DNA of 64,000 bases from Larix kaempferi (GCA_027924585.1 BSBM01000870.1:7109501-7173500); one strand, 5' to 3'. Shown: positions 45,121 through 58,343, counted from the first letter of the stretch. Made by a program: numbers and translations. The notes: a model not told the origin generated them from the sequence alone.

Positions 45121-46515
45121 AAAGCTAAACTTCATTTAAATCACCCAGTGTAATCTCGTCTGCAGGGTCAAGACAAATCGACGGTTAAAACGTAAACATG
45201 CGGGAAGGAAAAGAAGGGTTGCGGGGTTTTATTTCATAAATATATACATTCTTTTCGCAATCCGCAATCCTCAATTGCGAGTTACCGGTTGCAGAAAGAA
45301 AATGTTTCAAAACCGAAAACCAAGATTCCGCAATCAACATTGTGGATTGCAGGTTGCGGGTTGTGGAAAGATCCTGACTTTTGGAAAAACTCAGTGCTTC
45401 CGTAACTCACAAAAATCACTCAAAAATGCAAGAAACTTTCAAAGGAAAGTGTCAACATCAACTTGACTTTGAAAGTGTCAATATCAACCTTTCTAAAGTG
45501 AAAAATCAAGTTCTGAAAGTGGCAATATTGGCTTTGAAAAGTGTGTTTTTCTATTCGAATAGTACAATTGTGATTTGAAAAGTGTGAATTTCAAATAAAA
45601 AAATGCAATTTTTATTTAAAAAGTGCAATTTTCATTTTTAAATGTTTAAATTTTAAAGTGAAAAGTCTAATGTCTAAAATAATCACTCATTGTGTGAATA
45701 TCTAGTCAATCGACTAAGTTATAACATGTTAAAATCATTTGTCTCGACTTCTATTTTCCGACAAGAAGGATCGGTCGCCCCTTCTTTTCGTAGTTAATTA
45801 TGAAAACATGTATCCAGCAATTCAGCTATATCCATAATTGAGAACACAAGAAGGATGGACCGACCCTTCTTGCAGTGTCAAACTATTATGAAAATAATAT
45901 TTGGAATAAGAAGGGTCGATCGACCCTTCTTGTAGTGTCGAACTATTATGAAAATAATATTGGGAATACGAAGGGTCGGCCAAGCTTTCAATTACGTGGC
46001 AATTTCAAAAATAGAACACCTTGGAAGTTTTAACATATAAAAATGGTTTCTCTCGACTTCCATTTTCCGATAAGAAGGATCGACCACCCCTTCGTTTCGT
46101 AGATAATTGTGAAAACCTTTATCCAACAATTCGGCTATATCCATAATAGAGAACACAAGAAGGATCGATCGACCCTTACTGCAGTGTCAAACTATTATGA
46201 AAAGAATATTGGAAATAAGAAGGGTCGGTTGACCCTTCATTTACGAGGGAATCGTAACAATAGAACACCTTTGGGAAAGAGCAGCCACTCTTTCTTTGAG
46301 AATATTTCCACTTGCCAGCATAGTATTTGAAGCAAAAGGTTTATAAATTTTGTTGTTTAAATGTTGATATCTAGTATCCCAGGGTGACATGTGGAATGAT
46401 CATATTGTGACACTTGGCATATTTGATTTGGCACATTGAGTATTATAAATGTAGTTTAATTATAATATTGGCTCGCATAGAATATTTTCTCCTATGAGCA
46501 CTGCTGAATTTGGCA
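45121..46515. repeat. R3/R1 composite repeat, copy B
   Basis: Direct-orientation partner of 20385-21890: the same module order and boundaries, from AAACTTCATTTAAATCACCC to the TGAGCAC-GCTGAAT tail. It has an extra palindrome unit at 45900-45960. Confidence 0.8.
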
Positions 46516-47380
46516 CTTTGAGTATAGTAGATCATATTTTAGTATTTAGGTAGTTACTTTGAGGATAATTACTTGATTTTAAGTGCAGCGGATAAACCAC
46601 TTCTAAATGCCAATTATTCTTAAGCACAATTAACTAGTAATTAAGGTGTTAATTACAACACTTAATGACTCTTAGTGCGCAAATGACAACACTTTTCACA
46701 AATCCAATTTTGTAACAAACAACCATCCATTATCAATCCCAATGGCTATTAAGAGGGTTGTTTATAAGTTGTATCTTTCCTTTTCTAAAACTTTAATGAA
46801 AATGAAAAAATACAACTTTTTGTTAACCAAGTGGAAATTTAGAAACACAACAATTTTGTTGCTTAAAACTGCCACATAGAGAAATTTAGAAACCAATTTT
46901 GTCTACTATCAACCCTTGAGAGCATCCATCACTCTGAACATTATTCCCCATATTTTCTTGTTGTGCCTTGACTGCTGCAAGGCCCTTCTCGTTTATGCAA
47001 ATTTTTTCTCTTGTCCATCCTTTCCTTGGTGACCATTCCCATATGATGCTATTTCCATCGATATTCATATGTTCTTCTGCACCAACAACCCACTGTTGCT
47101 TTCTAACTGTTGATTAATTTGTTTAACAAATTAATTATAACTTTCGGTTAATAAAAAGTAGATCTATCTCCACCTATTTCACTCCATCTGATATCCAAAT
47201 ACTAACTTCATCCAAATGTTAAATTCATTTACTCAATAAGAACCATGTTTATATTTACTCAAGAATATATTCTATTACACAAGGTATTCACAATCCTTAA
47301 CTTGATATTCTGATAAATGTTATATATTAGTGAAGAAGATACTCATTTCCACCAATATTCATAGTAAGGTGCCTATGGCC
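46516..47380. other. Unassigned intergenic DNA
   Basis: AT-rich. A 60-codon minus frame at 46886-47068 has no recognised domain. Confidence 0.4.
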
Positions 47381-48975
47381 ATCGATTTTTGTCGCCACAG
47401 ATCTACACCCTTCATCTGCACCCCTATATAACATTGAGCGGGCCTTTATAATTTCTCCCTCATCACCAATGTTAAAGCTTAGCATCTTTGATTATTTCAT
47501 TCACACACTGCAAATTCATAACCAAAGATCCCATTAGACACCCCTTGGGTCTTATGATTCGATAACCAATGCCTTACCCCTCCACATATCAATGTATTAA
47601 TTGTGAGGTCAGCCATGCGATGTCAAGTCATTGGGCTCTTTAATTCCCCTGCCCTCGACGTCATCTCATCCTGTTTGGAAACAATTCACATGGATCTTTG
47701 GCGTGTGAAGATCAGACTGCCAGATTCACGCTACTATGTTATGTCATGGCCCTCTACGCTGTGCATTTGCACTCACCTGGTTCTGCTACAGGCTCCTTGT
47801 TCTCCATTTCTCCTCATGCTCTCGCTTACCTGCACCTGTAACATCTTCTCATTGTCTACCATGGGCAGGCCAGAGGGTACCAAGACTAAGAGCAAGCAAA
47901 AAGATGCAGCTCTAGAGACAAGTCACACCAGGTAGATCTACAGTGCTAAAGTATCCATTCTAGTCCGTTTACTGATTGATAATTGGCATGCTAGGATAAT
48001 TTCAGATATTTTGGCTAACAGGAATCAGGAACAGACCTGGGACCCCTATTGACTTGTGAAGAACATGTTAGGCCAACTTATGGAGGACATGCAGACTAAT
48101 TGGACCCCTACTCACCATGCCACCCAAACTTTGTGGGATACTCTGCCAAACTTGATGGCCACCCTCAGCACCTTGGAACACACACTTGGTTGGGACTCCT
48201 ATGCCTCGACTCGTCCCTTTGGTTGTGACAGTCGTCCTGGGAACAATACACCTAGCGCCATGACGTCTGATGTCAGACCTGAACCCACCCTTGGAACTCT
48301 GGCCACTCCTCTTGCCATGGATAAGTCCAACCTTGGGGGTAGCATGTCGGTTTTGACACGCAGCAGGGGCCTTATGAAGGGAAAGGAGAAACCACGCACC
48401 TCCTTCCCCATCCACTCCACCTTGGGCCCAATCCTGGCCAAGCCTACACGCAATGAGCCAACTGCTTTCGTTCCTGTCATGCCCCGGAAGACAACTCCCT
48501 TGCCGGTCAAGCTCCCTTCTTAGGCCACTCATCCTTCTGCGAAGACTACTCTGCCTCCCGTGAGAGCTACGTAGACACCTAGGATTGATGCTTCGACACA
48601 TGGGAATGCTTCTCCAACACCTGCAAGCGATTGGAAGGACACGGATTACTACATCTGCCCAATTCTGGAGGAGACACCTTCTGATGCAGAAGGCCCCTAT
48701 GCAACTGGTTCTTCTGATGTCTCTCTCTTACTTTTTGTCTATTTTTGTTATTCCTATGACTGCCAGTTTTTTGTATTCCTATATGGCCATGACTACTCCT
48801 GATATTCACCCTAGTTTCCCTACAATGACCAGGGTTTTTTGTATAGTTTGATTTTGAATCGCCACAACTTTGCTAATATCTATGGCTGGCACCTTTGGAT
48901 AAGACCACCACTAACTGTAATCTTTACTATATTTCTACTAGCATAATATAAATTCGCATTTTTACAAAAAAAAAA
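47381..48975 (+). pseudogene. Degenerate retroposed coding sequence with poly(A) end
   Basis: A TATA-like CCCTATATAAC (47422) and a GC-rich leader precede an ATG at 47861 (MGRPEGTKTKSKQKDAALET). The frame is broken but continues as LLIDNWHARIISDILANRNQ, then an open stretch 48056-48523 rich in Pro/Thr (WDTLPNLMATLSTLEHTLGW; PRKTTPLPVKLPS) and ILEETPSDAEGPYATGSSD. A 3' AT-rich stretch ends in an A-run at 48965-48975. This layout fits a decayed LINE ORF1-type sequence or processed pseudogene. Family not recognised. Confidence 0.4.
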
Positions 48976-49195
48976 TCTCCCCCATTAGAGTCAAGCAATT
49001 TTGATTATTACAATGTTTCCTACCTCAAGGATTTTGATATTGAAGGGAAGGTTGTTCATGGGATAGGTGTTTTTAATTTCTGGTTAAAACACATGCAATT
49101 TCTTTTGGAAGATGTCAACATGCAACTCATGAAGAATTAAGGTATATGTATTAGGATGTGCGAGACAGTTGTTATATAAATATATTATGTGGGGG
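48976..49195 (+). other. Left flank of the tandem array
   Basis: A short coding-like stretch (NVSYLKDFDIEGKVVHGIGV and FNFWLKHMQFLLEDVNMQ) ends at a stop at 49138; unknown. The tandem array begins about 57 bases later. Confidence 0.35.
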
Positions 49196-49979
49196 TAAAT
49201 ATAATAATATTATTTTTTAAATGTGTATGTGTATTCATAAAATAAGTAATAATATATTTTTGCTTTTTTGTAGCTGCTTTATATAAGCACGTTTTTGTAT
49301 TGGTCGATCTTTGAGTCATGATGATCGGATAGTTTTGGATGAACAGTTTGTTTTTAGTTTTCTGTGTGGAAGCTGAAAGACATGATCTAGAAAAGATCAG
49401 ATATGTTTTTGTACTTTTTGATTTCCTCGAAATAACAAAAGTACATTTTTTTTTCTCTGAAAAAAAGTAATATATCATTATATATATATATATATATAAA
49501 ATAAATAAGTATATTGAAATTTCATTTCAATCATTTCTAAAAAAACTTTGCTTCTCATTCAAACATACAATTTAAGTAAAAAATATTTAATTTGATGTCT
49601 AAATAATTATTTTTTTACATAGATTTAATTTGCTATCTAATTAATTTTTTTTTACATATGTAAATTTTAATAGTAACCTTGATATGAATTAAATTATGTA
49701 TTGAACTTGTGAATATTGAAATTTGGCATTTACCTTTTCTTGTAAAAAATAAAATTTATAACATATCATTATTTTGAACACCCCTGATTCTACTTTCACA
49801 CAAATCAATATTGTGTCAATCTTAAATTGACGACATCAAAATTGTGTAACATTATAACTATAATGATAACATGATTGATAACGTTCAGTCAGTATTTATA
49901 TATTAACTCTGGGATCATGTAACATTGTAGTTATAATGATAACATTATTGATAATGCTCAATCAATTGTTGTATACCAG

Positions 49980-50146
49980 CCTAGATCCAAATCCTAGGTT
50001 CTATCAAGCGTCGAGAGGGATCAAATCTTCCAAGGTGCAAACCTCTCCTTGAAAAGCTCCTTGAGTGCAATACTTGAGAAGAGGTTTGCACCTTGGGATA
50101 TTTGATCCCTCCCGGCGCTTGATAGAGCCTAGGATTTGGATCTAGG
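49980..50146. repeat. Hairpin of monomer 1
   Basis: The arms CCTAGATCCAAATCCTAGG... and its inverse pair over about 68 bases around a loop of about 30. In this copy both arms carry the change GAGG to AAGG / CCTC to CCTT, which preserves pairing. Confidence 0.85.
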
Positions 50147-50306
50147 TTGGTTTGAGTTGTGGGCGGTGACACAAAACTAGAGTTTGATCATCATTATAAG
50201 GAACAGGTTAAGTTGAAAACACAGATACATTTATGAGTATTATCATAATGTAAGTAATAAGTATTAAGTATTGAGTAAATTGTTAAACTAGAAAATAGAG
50301 ACAATT

Positions 50307-50920
50307 CGCCTAACTTTATTTTTCCATTCTCTTTTTGTTGATCTGCGTTTTGTTTTGTTTGTTCTTCTCCTTCTTCTACCATCATTTCATCATTTCGTAC
50401 GTTTTGATTTATTTGTTGTTCTGCAAACTGATTTTTTTGTTCTTCCAATTGCTTCAACTTTCTCTCTCAATATGCTCTTTGTCGATCAAAGTTTCGTTCT
50501 ATTTGTTCTTCTCGTTCTTCTGCTATCAATTTGCCTAACTTTTTTTTCGATTTTCTTTTTGTTGATTTGCGTTTTGTTTTGTTCGTTCTTCTCCTTCTTC
50601 TGTCGTCATTTTTCCATTTCGTACATTTTGATTTATTTGTTGTTCTGCAACTTGATTTCTTTGTTCTTCTAACTGCTCCAACTTTCTCTCTCAATACACT
50701 CTTTGTCGATCAACATTTCATTTTCTTTGTTCCTCTCGTTCTTCTGCTGTCAATTCGTCTAACTTTCTTTTTTGATATTCTTTTTTCCGATCTTTATTTC
50801 ATTTTCTTCATTCTTCTATTTCTTCTACTATCATTTCATCCAACTTCCTTTTTCGAAATACTTTTTGGTCTTCTGCTTTTCGTTTCAAGTCTTCTTCTCG
50901 TTCTTTTGTTGTCACTAAAA
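50307..50920 (-). pseudogene. Charged repeat-peptide ORF, monomer 1
   Basis: The minus strand encodes blocks of about 75 residues: EEREEQ-RK, DRQR-YRERKLKQLEEQ-NQ, AEQQINQNVRN-EMTAEEGEEQ, TKQNADQQKENGKIKLGEL. The composition is about half Glu/Lys/Arg/Gln, with helix-like heptads and ~25-residue sub-periodicity reminiscent of STPR-type repeats. This copy is broken by frame changes in T-runs and by stops. Confidence 0.5.
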
Positions 50921-51240
50921 TCAATGCTTCCACACACTAAAATCAATATGTCCATACACTGAGATCTATGTGTCCATACACTGAAATTAGTGCGTCCATA
51001 GAATAACATTTACACTGAAAAATATACAATAAAAAACCCCATACACTGAAATCTATGCGTCCATTCACTGAATCAATGTGTCTATACACCGAAATCAATG
51101 TGTCCACAAAATAACATCTACGCTGAAAAATATGTAATAAAAAACCCCATACACTAAAATGTATGTGTCCATACACTGAAATCAATGTGTCCACCGAATA
51201 ATATCTACACTGCAAAATATATAATAAAAAGACCCAATAC
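50905..51240. repeat. 22-bp minisatellite inside the monomers (monomer 1 example)
   Basis: CACTGAAATCAATGCGTCCATA and variants (TCTATGCG, TTAGTGCG) repeat, interspersed with CATCTACACTGAAAAATATG and AATAAAAAACCCCATA segments. Equivalent blocks: 53700-54030, 56410-56745, 59115-59445, 61815-62150 and 63800 to the window end. Confidence 0.85.
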
Positions 51241-51325
51241 ACTGAAATCTATGCAAGTATAAAACTCACTTTACATGATAATGAAATTCAATTTATTTAC
51301 GAAATTCTTTATTTAAAAAAAAATT

Positions 51326-51774
51326 AGGTGATTTGGGAGGATTGAACCTTGGACATCACACCCACTATCCCAACACCCTTACCACTATACCACATGTAGT
51401 TCTTATTATACATGGTAAAGAACTTATATACTTATATGTAAATATTAATATATATTTTAATAGGTGGACGAAGGGAGGGACGGGTGCGAGCTACACCGAA
51501 AATTATGCACTAAAAAAACCCCATACACTAAAATCTATCCATCCATACACTGAAATCAATGCGTCCACAGAATAACATCTACACGGAAAAAAATGCAATA
51601 AAAAGACCCCATACACTGAAATCTATGCAAGTCTAAAACTCACTTTACATGAAATTAAATATATTTATGAAATTCTATATTTTTTTTTAAAAGTAGGTGA
51701 TCTATGATGATTGAACCTTGGACCTCACATTGATTATCCCAACACGCTTACCACTATACCACATGTAGTTCTTA
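51326..51774 (-). repeat. Paired tRNA-like (A box/B box) modules, monomer 1 example
   Basis: The minus strand reads TGGTATAGTGGTAAGGGTGT (A-box like; the GTATAGTGGTAAG core equals that of plant tRNA-Asp) and, ~30 bases on, GGTCCAAGGTTCAATCC (B-box like, one base short). No acceptor or T-stem pairing can be built, so it is not a working tRNA; it resembles a SINE head. Each full monomer has two copies ~370 bp apart: 51326-51404 and 51693-51774 here, with the others listed under the monomers. Confidence 0.55.
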
Positions 51775-52220
51775 TTATACAATGTAAAGAACTTATATAA
51801 TTATATGTAAAAATTAATATATATTTTAATTTAAATATAAATTTAAATTAAATGTTAATTTAAATTTAAATGTTAATTTAAATTTAAATATAAAGTTAAT
51901 CTCAATATAATAATATTATTTTTTAAATGTGTATGTGTATTCATAAAATAAGTAATAATATATTTCTGCTTTTTTGTAGCAGCTTTATATAAGCACGTTT
52001 TTGTATTGGTCGATCTTTGAGTCATGATGATCGGATAGTTTTGGATGAACAGTTTGTTTTTAGTTTTCTATGTGGAAGCTGAAAGACATGATCTAGAAAA
52101 GATCAAATATGTTTTTGTACTTTTTGATTTCCACGAAATAAAAAAAGTACGTTTTTTTTTCTCTGAAAAAAAAAGTAATATATCATTATATATATATATA
52201 TATAGATATATATATAGATA

Positions 52221-52268
52221 TATGTGTATGTATGTATGTATGTATGTATGTATGTATGTATGTATGTA
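52221..52268. repeat. TATG microsatellite in monomer 2
   Basis: About a dozen TATG units within the AT tract, absent from the other monomers. Confidence 0.9.
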
Positions 52269-52769
52269 TATATATATGTATATATATATAAAATAAATAA
52301 GTATATTTAAATTTCATTTCAATCATTTCTAAAAAAACTTTGCTTCTCATTCAAACATACAATTTAAGTCAAAAATATTTAATTTGATGTCTAAATAATT
52401 TTTTTTTACATAGATTTAATTTGCTATCTGATTAATTTTTTTTTACATATGTAAATTTTAATAATAACCTTGATATGAATTAAATTATGTATTAAACTTG
52501 TGAATGTTGAAATTTGGCATTTACCTTTTCTTGTAAAAAATAAATTTATAATACATAATTATTTTGAACACCCCTAATTCTACTTTCACACAAATTAATA
52601 CTGTGTCAATTTTAAATTGACGACATTAAAATCGTGTAACATTATAACTATAATGATAACATGATTGATAATGTTCAATCAATATTTATATATTAACTAT
52701 AGGATCATGTAACATTGTAGTTATAATGATAACATTATTGATAATGCTCAATCAATTGTTGTATACCGG

Positions 52770-52936
52770 CCTAGATCCAAATCCTAGGCTCTATCAAGCG
52801 CCGAGAGGGATCAAATCTCCTGAGATGCAAACCTCTCCTGGAAAAGCTCCTAGAGTGCAATACCTGAGTAAAGGTTTGCACCTCGGGATATTTGATCCCT
52901 CTCGGCGCTTGATAGAGCCTAGGATTTGGATCTAGG
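52770..52936. repeat. Hairpin of monomer 2
   Basis: Arms of ~64 bases with about three mismatches. Both strands encode similar short peptides (LDPNPRLYQAP), a by-product of the symmetry. Confidence 0.85.
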
Positions 52937-53096
52937 TCGGTTTGAGTCATGGGCGGTGACACAAAACTGGAGTTTGATCATCATTGTAAGGAATAGGTTA
53001 AGTTGAAAACACAGATACATTTACGAGTATTATCATAATGTAAGTAATAAGTATTAAGTATTGAGTAAATTGTTAAACTAGAAAATAGAGACAATT

Positions 53097-53705
53097 CGCC
53101 TAACTTTATTTTTCAATTCTCATTTTGTTGATCTGCGTTTTGTTTTGTTTGTTCTTCTCCTTCTTCTGCCGTCATTTCATCATTTCGTACGTTTTGATTT
53201 ATTTGTTGTTCTGCAAACTGATTTTTTTGTTCTTCCAATTGCTTCCACTTTCTCTGTGGATATCCTCTTTGTCGATCAACGTTTCATTTTCTTTGTTCTT
53301 CTCATTCTTCTGCTGTCAATTTGCCTAACTTTTTTTTTCGATTTTCTTTTTGTTCATTTGCGTTTTGTTTTGTTCGTTCTTCTCCTTCTTCTGCCGTCAT
53401 TTCACCATTTTCTACATTTTGATTTATTTGTTGTTCTACAGCTTGATTTCCTTGTTCTTCCAACTGCTTCAACTTTCTCTCTCGATACACTCTTTGTCGA
53501 TCAACGTTTCATTTTCTTTGTTCCTCTCGTTCTTCTGCTGCCAATTCGTCTAACTTTCTTTTTCGATATTGTTTTTTCCGATCTTTGTTTCATTTTCTTC
53601 GTTCTTCTAGTTCTTCTACTATCATTTTGTCCAACTTCCTTTTTCGAAATTCTTTTTGGTCTTCTACTTTTCGTTTCAAGTCTTCTTCTCGTTCTTTTGT
53701 TGTCA
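53097..53705 (-). pseudogene. Charged repeat-peptide ORF, monomer 2
   Basis: Open minus stretches 53302-53490 and 53501-53746 read RERKLKQLEEQGNQAVEQQI and ENGEMTAEEGEERTKQ, then an upstream KR-rich part. The stop after EEQRK is TGA where monomer 5 has CGA, i.e. a C-to-T change. Confidence 0.5.
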
Positions 53706-54957
53706 CTGAAATCATTGTGTCCATACACTGAAATCAATGCATCCATACACTAAGATCTATGTGTCCATACAATGAAATCAATGCGTCCATAGAATAACAT
53801 CTACACTGAAAAATATGCAATAAAAAACCCCATACACTGAAATCTATGCATCCATTCACTGAAATCAATGTGTCCATACACTGAAATCAATGCGTCCACA
53901 GAATAATATCTATCCTAGAAAATATGTAATAAAAAACCCCATACACTAAAATCTATGCGTCCATACACTGAAATTAATGTGTCCACAGAATAATATCTAC
54001 ATTGCAAAATATACAATAAAAAGACCCAATACACTGAAATCTATGCAAGTATAAAACTCACTTTACATGATAATGAAATTCAATTTATTTACGAAATTCT
54101 ATATTTAAAAAAAAAGTAGGTGATCTGGGAGGATTGAACCTTGTACATCACACCCACTATCCCAACACCCTTACCACTATACCACGTCTAGCTCTTATTA
54201 TACATAGTAAAAAACTTATATACTTATATGTAAATATTAATATATATTTTAATAGGTGGACGAAGGGAGGGACGAGTGCGAGCTACACCGAAAATTATGC
54301 ACTAAAAAAACCCCATACACTAAAATCTATGCATCCATACACTGAAATCAATGAGTCCACAGAATAACATCTACACGGAAAAAAATGCAATAAAAAGACC
54401 CCATACACCGAAATCTATGCAAGTCTAAAACACACTTTATATGAAATTCAATATATTTATGAAATTCTATATTTTTTTTTTAAAGTAGGTGATATGTGAT
54501 GATTGAACCTTGGACCTCACACCGATTATCCCAACACCCTTACCACTATACCACATGTAGTTCTTATTTTACAATGTAAAGAACTTATATACTTATATGT
54601 AAAAATTAATATATATTTTAATTTAAATATAAATATAAATTAAATGTTAATTTAAATTTAAATATAAATTTAAATTCAATATAATAATATTTTTTTTTAA
54701 ATGTGTATGTGTATTCATAAAATAAGTAATTATATATTTCTGCTTTTTTGTAGCTACATTATATAAGCACGTTTTTGTATTGGTCGATCTTTGAGTCATG
54801 ATGATCGGATAGTTTTGGATGAACAGTTTGTTTTTAGTTTTCTGTGTGGAAGCTGAAAGACATGATTTAGAAAAGATCAGATATGTTTTTGTACTTTTTG
54901 ATTTCCTCAAAATAACAAAAGTACGTTTTTTTTTCTCAAAAAAAAAAGTAATATATC

Positions 54958-54998
<41 letters not shown>

Positions 54999-55473
54999 TA
55001 TATATATATTGAAATTTCATTTCAATCATTTCTAAAAAAACTTTGCTTCTCATTCAAACATACAATATAAGTCAAAAATATTTAATTTAATGTCTAAATA
55101 ATTGTTTTTTACATAGATTTAATTTGCTATCTAATTAATTTTTTTTTACATATGTAAATTTTAATAATAACCTTGATATGAATTAAATTATGTATTGAAC
55201 TTGTGAATGTTGAAATTTGGCATTTACCTTTTCTTGTAAAAAATAAAATTTATAATACATAATTATTTTGAACACCCCTGATTCTACTTTCACACAAATT
55301 AATATTGTGTCAATTTTAAATTGACGAAATGAAAATCGTGTAACATTATAACTATAATGATAACATGATTGATAATATTCAATCAGTATTTATATATTAA
55401 TTCTAGGATCATGTAACATTGTAGTTATAATGATAACATTATTGATAATGCTCAATCAATTCTTGTATACCAC

Positions 55474-55640
55474 CCTAGATCCAAATCCTAGGCTCTATCA
55501 AGCACCGAGAGGGATCAAATCTCACCAGGTGCAAACCTCTCCTCAAAAAGCTCCTTGAGTGCAATACCTGAGAAGAGGTTTGCACCTCGGGAGATTTGAT
55601 CCCTCTCGTCACTTGATAGAGCCTAGGATTTGGATCTAGG
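55474..55640. repeat. Hairpin of monomer 3
   Basis: Same symmetry; the arm variant GTCACTTG is shared with monomer 5 and unpaired against GCACCGAG of the other arm. Confidence 0.85.
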
Positions 55641-55786
55641 TTGGTTTGAGTCGTGGGTAGTGACAAAAAACTAGAGTTTGATCATCATTGTAAGGAACAG
55701 GTTAAGTTGAAAACACAGATACATTTACAATTATTATCATAATGTAAGTACTAAGTCAATTGTTAAACTAGAAAATAGAGACAATT

Positions 55787-56415
55787 CGCCTAACTTTATT
55801 TTTCCATTCTCATTTTGTTGATCTGTATTTTGTTTTGTTTGTTCTTATCCTTCTTCTGCCGTCATTTCATCATTTCGTACGTTTTGATTTATTTGTTGTT
55901 CTGCAAACTGATTTTTTTGTTCTTCCAATTGCTTCAACTTTCTCTCTTGATATGCTCTTTTTCGATCAATGTTTCGTTTTCTTTGTTCTTCTCGTTCTTC
56001 TGCTGTCAATTTGCCTAACTTTTTTTTTTATTTTCTTTTTGTTGATTTGTGTTTTGTTTTGTTTGATCTTCTCCTTCTTCTGCCGTCATTTCGCCATTTC
56101 GTACATTTTGATTTATTTGTTGTTCTGCAACTTGATTTCTTTGTTCTGCAACTTGATTTCTTTGTTCTTCCAACTGCTTCAACTTTCTCTCTCGATACAC
56201 TCTTTGTCGATCCACGTTTCATTTTCTGTGTTCCTCTCGTTCTTCTATTGTCAATTCATCTAACTTTCTTTTTCGATATTCTTTTTTCCTATCTTTGTTT
56301 CGTTTTCTTCGTTCTTCTAGTTCTTCTACTATCATTTCGTCCAACTTCCTTTTTCGAAATTATTTTTGGTCTTCTGCTTTTCATTTCAAGTCTTCTTCTC
56401 GTTCTTTTGTTGTCA
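55787..56415 (-). pseudogene. Charged repeat-peptide ORF, monomer 3
   Basis: Open minus stretch 56015-56215 (MDRQRVYRERKLKQLEEQ, then an in-frame RNQVAEQ duplication). The 21-base duplication keeps the frame; a T-run length change ends it. Confidence 0.5.
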
Positions 56416-57634
56416 CTGAAATCAATGCGTCCATACACTGAAATCAATGCGTCCATACACTGAGATCTATGTGTCCATACACTAAAAGCAATGCGTCCAT
56501 AGAAAAACATCTACACTGAAAAATATGCAATAAAAAACCCCATACACTGAAATCTATGCGTCCATTCACTGAAATCAATGTGTCCATACACTGAAATCAA
56601 TGCGTCCACAAAATAACATCTACGCTGAAAAATATGTAATAAAAAACCCCATACACTAAAATCTATCCGTCCATACATTAAAATCAATGTGTCCACAGAA
56701 TAATATCTATACTGCAAAATATACCAAAAAAAGACCCAATACACTGAAATCTATGCAAGTATAAAACTCACTTTACATGATAATGAAATTCAATTTATTT
56801 ACGAAATTCTTTATTTAAAAAAAAATTAGGTGATCTGGGAGGATTGAACCTTGGACATCACACCCACTATCCCAACACCCTTACCACTATACCACATGTA
56901 GTTCTTATTATACATAGTAAAGAACTTATATACTTATATGTAAATATTAATATATTTTTTAATAGGTGGACGAAGGGAGGGACGGGTGCGAGCTACACCG
57001 AAAATTATGCACTAAAAAAACCCCATACACTAAAATCTATGTATCCATACACTGAAATCAATGTGTCCACAGAATAACATCTACACGGAAAAAAATGGAA
57101 TAAAAAGACCCCATACACCGAAATCTATGCAAGTCTAAAACTCACTTTACATGAAATTCAATATATTTATGAAATTCTATATTTTTTTTAAAAAGTAGGT
57201 GATCTATGATGATTGAAACTTGGACTTCACACCGATTATCCCAACACCCTTACCACTATACCACATGTAGTTCTTATTATACAATGTAAAGAACTTAGAT
57301 ACTTATATGTAAAAATTAATATATATTTAAATTTAAATTTAAATATAAATTCAATATAATAATATTGTTTTTTAAATTTGTATGTGTATTCATAAAATAA
57401 GTAATAATATATTTCTGCTTTTTTGTAGCTGCTTTATATAAGCACGTTTTTGTATTGGTCGATCTTTGAGTCATGATGATTGGATAGTTTTGGATGAACA
57501 ATTTGTTTTTAGTTTTCTGTGTGGAAGTTGAAAGACATGATCTAGAAAAGATCAAATATGTTTTTGTACTTTTTGATTTCCTCGAAATAACAAAAGTATG
57601 TTTTTTTTTCTCTGAAAAAAAAAAGTAAGATATC

Positions 57635-57682
<48 letters not shown>

Positions 57683-58176
57683 GTTTATATTATATATATA
57701 TATATAAGTATATTGAAATTTCATTTCAATCATTTCTAAAAAAACTTTGCTTCTCATTCAAACATACAATTTAAGTCAAAAATATTTAATTTGATGTCTA
57801 CATAATTTTTTTTTATTAGATTTAATTTGCTATCTAATTTTTTTTTTTTTGCATATGTAAATTTTAATAATAACCTTGATATGAATTAAATTATGTATTG
57901 AACTTGTGAATGTTGAAATTTGGCATTTACCTTTTCTTGTAAAAAATAAAATTTATAATACATAATTATTTTGAACACCCCTGATTCTACTTTCACACAA
58001 ATTAATATTGTGTCAATTTTAAATTGACGAAATGAAAATCGTGTAACATTATAACTATAATGATAACATGATTGATAATGTTCAATCAGTATTTATATAT
58101 TAATTCTAGGATCATGTAACATTGTAGTTATAATGATAACATTATTGATAATGCTCAATCAATTGTTGTATACCAC

Positions 58177-58343
58177 CCTAGATCCAAATCCTAGGCTCTA
58201 TCAAGCACCGAGAGGGATCAAATCTCACCAGGTGAAAACCTCTCCTCGAAAAGCTCCTTGAGTGCAATATCTGAGAAGAGGTTTGCACCTCGGGAGATTT
58301 GATCCCTCTCGGCACTTGATAGAGCCTAGGATTTGGATCTAGG
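58177..58343. repeat. Hairpin of monomer 4
   Basis: Same symmetry with GGCACTTG in the right arm. Confidence 0.85.

Larger units (their letters stand above)
49196..51901. repeat. Array monomer 1
   Basis: Leftmost and most divergent copy. Hairpin 49980-50146; charged ORF 50307-50920 (minus); minisatellite 50905-51240; tRNA-like modules 51326-51404 and 51693-51774. The AT run is short (49480-49500). Confidence 0.9.
51902..54675. repeat. Array monomer 2
   Basis: Hairpin 52770-52936; charged ORF 53097-53705; tRNA-like modules 54118-54196 and 54487-54565. A TATG microsatellite extends its AT tract (52221-52268). Its right half shares variants (GTCTAGCTCTT) with monomer 4. Confidence 0.9.
54676..57350. 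repeat. Array monomer 3
   Basis: Hairpin 55474-55640; charged ORF 55787-56415; tRNA-like modules 56828-56906 and 57197-57275. It shares CTCGTCACTTGATAG and ACTAAGTCAATTG with monomer 5. Confidence 0.9.

Noticed and set aside
48068-48601. 177-codon minus-strand frame antisense to the plus-strand coding stretch.
   Set aside because: Arg/Gly-rich composition typical of a shadow of a Pro/Thr-rich frame; no motif.
49980-50146. Both strands of the monomer hairpin encode similar ~60-residue frames (DPNPRLYQAP).
   Set aside because: This follows from the inverted-repeat symmetry; frames are short and end with the hairpin.
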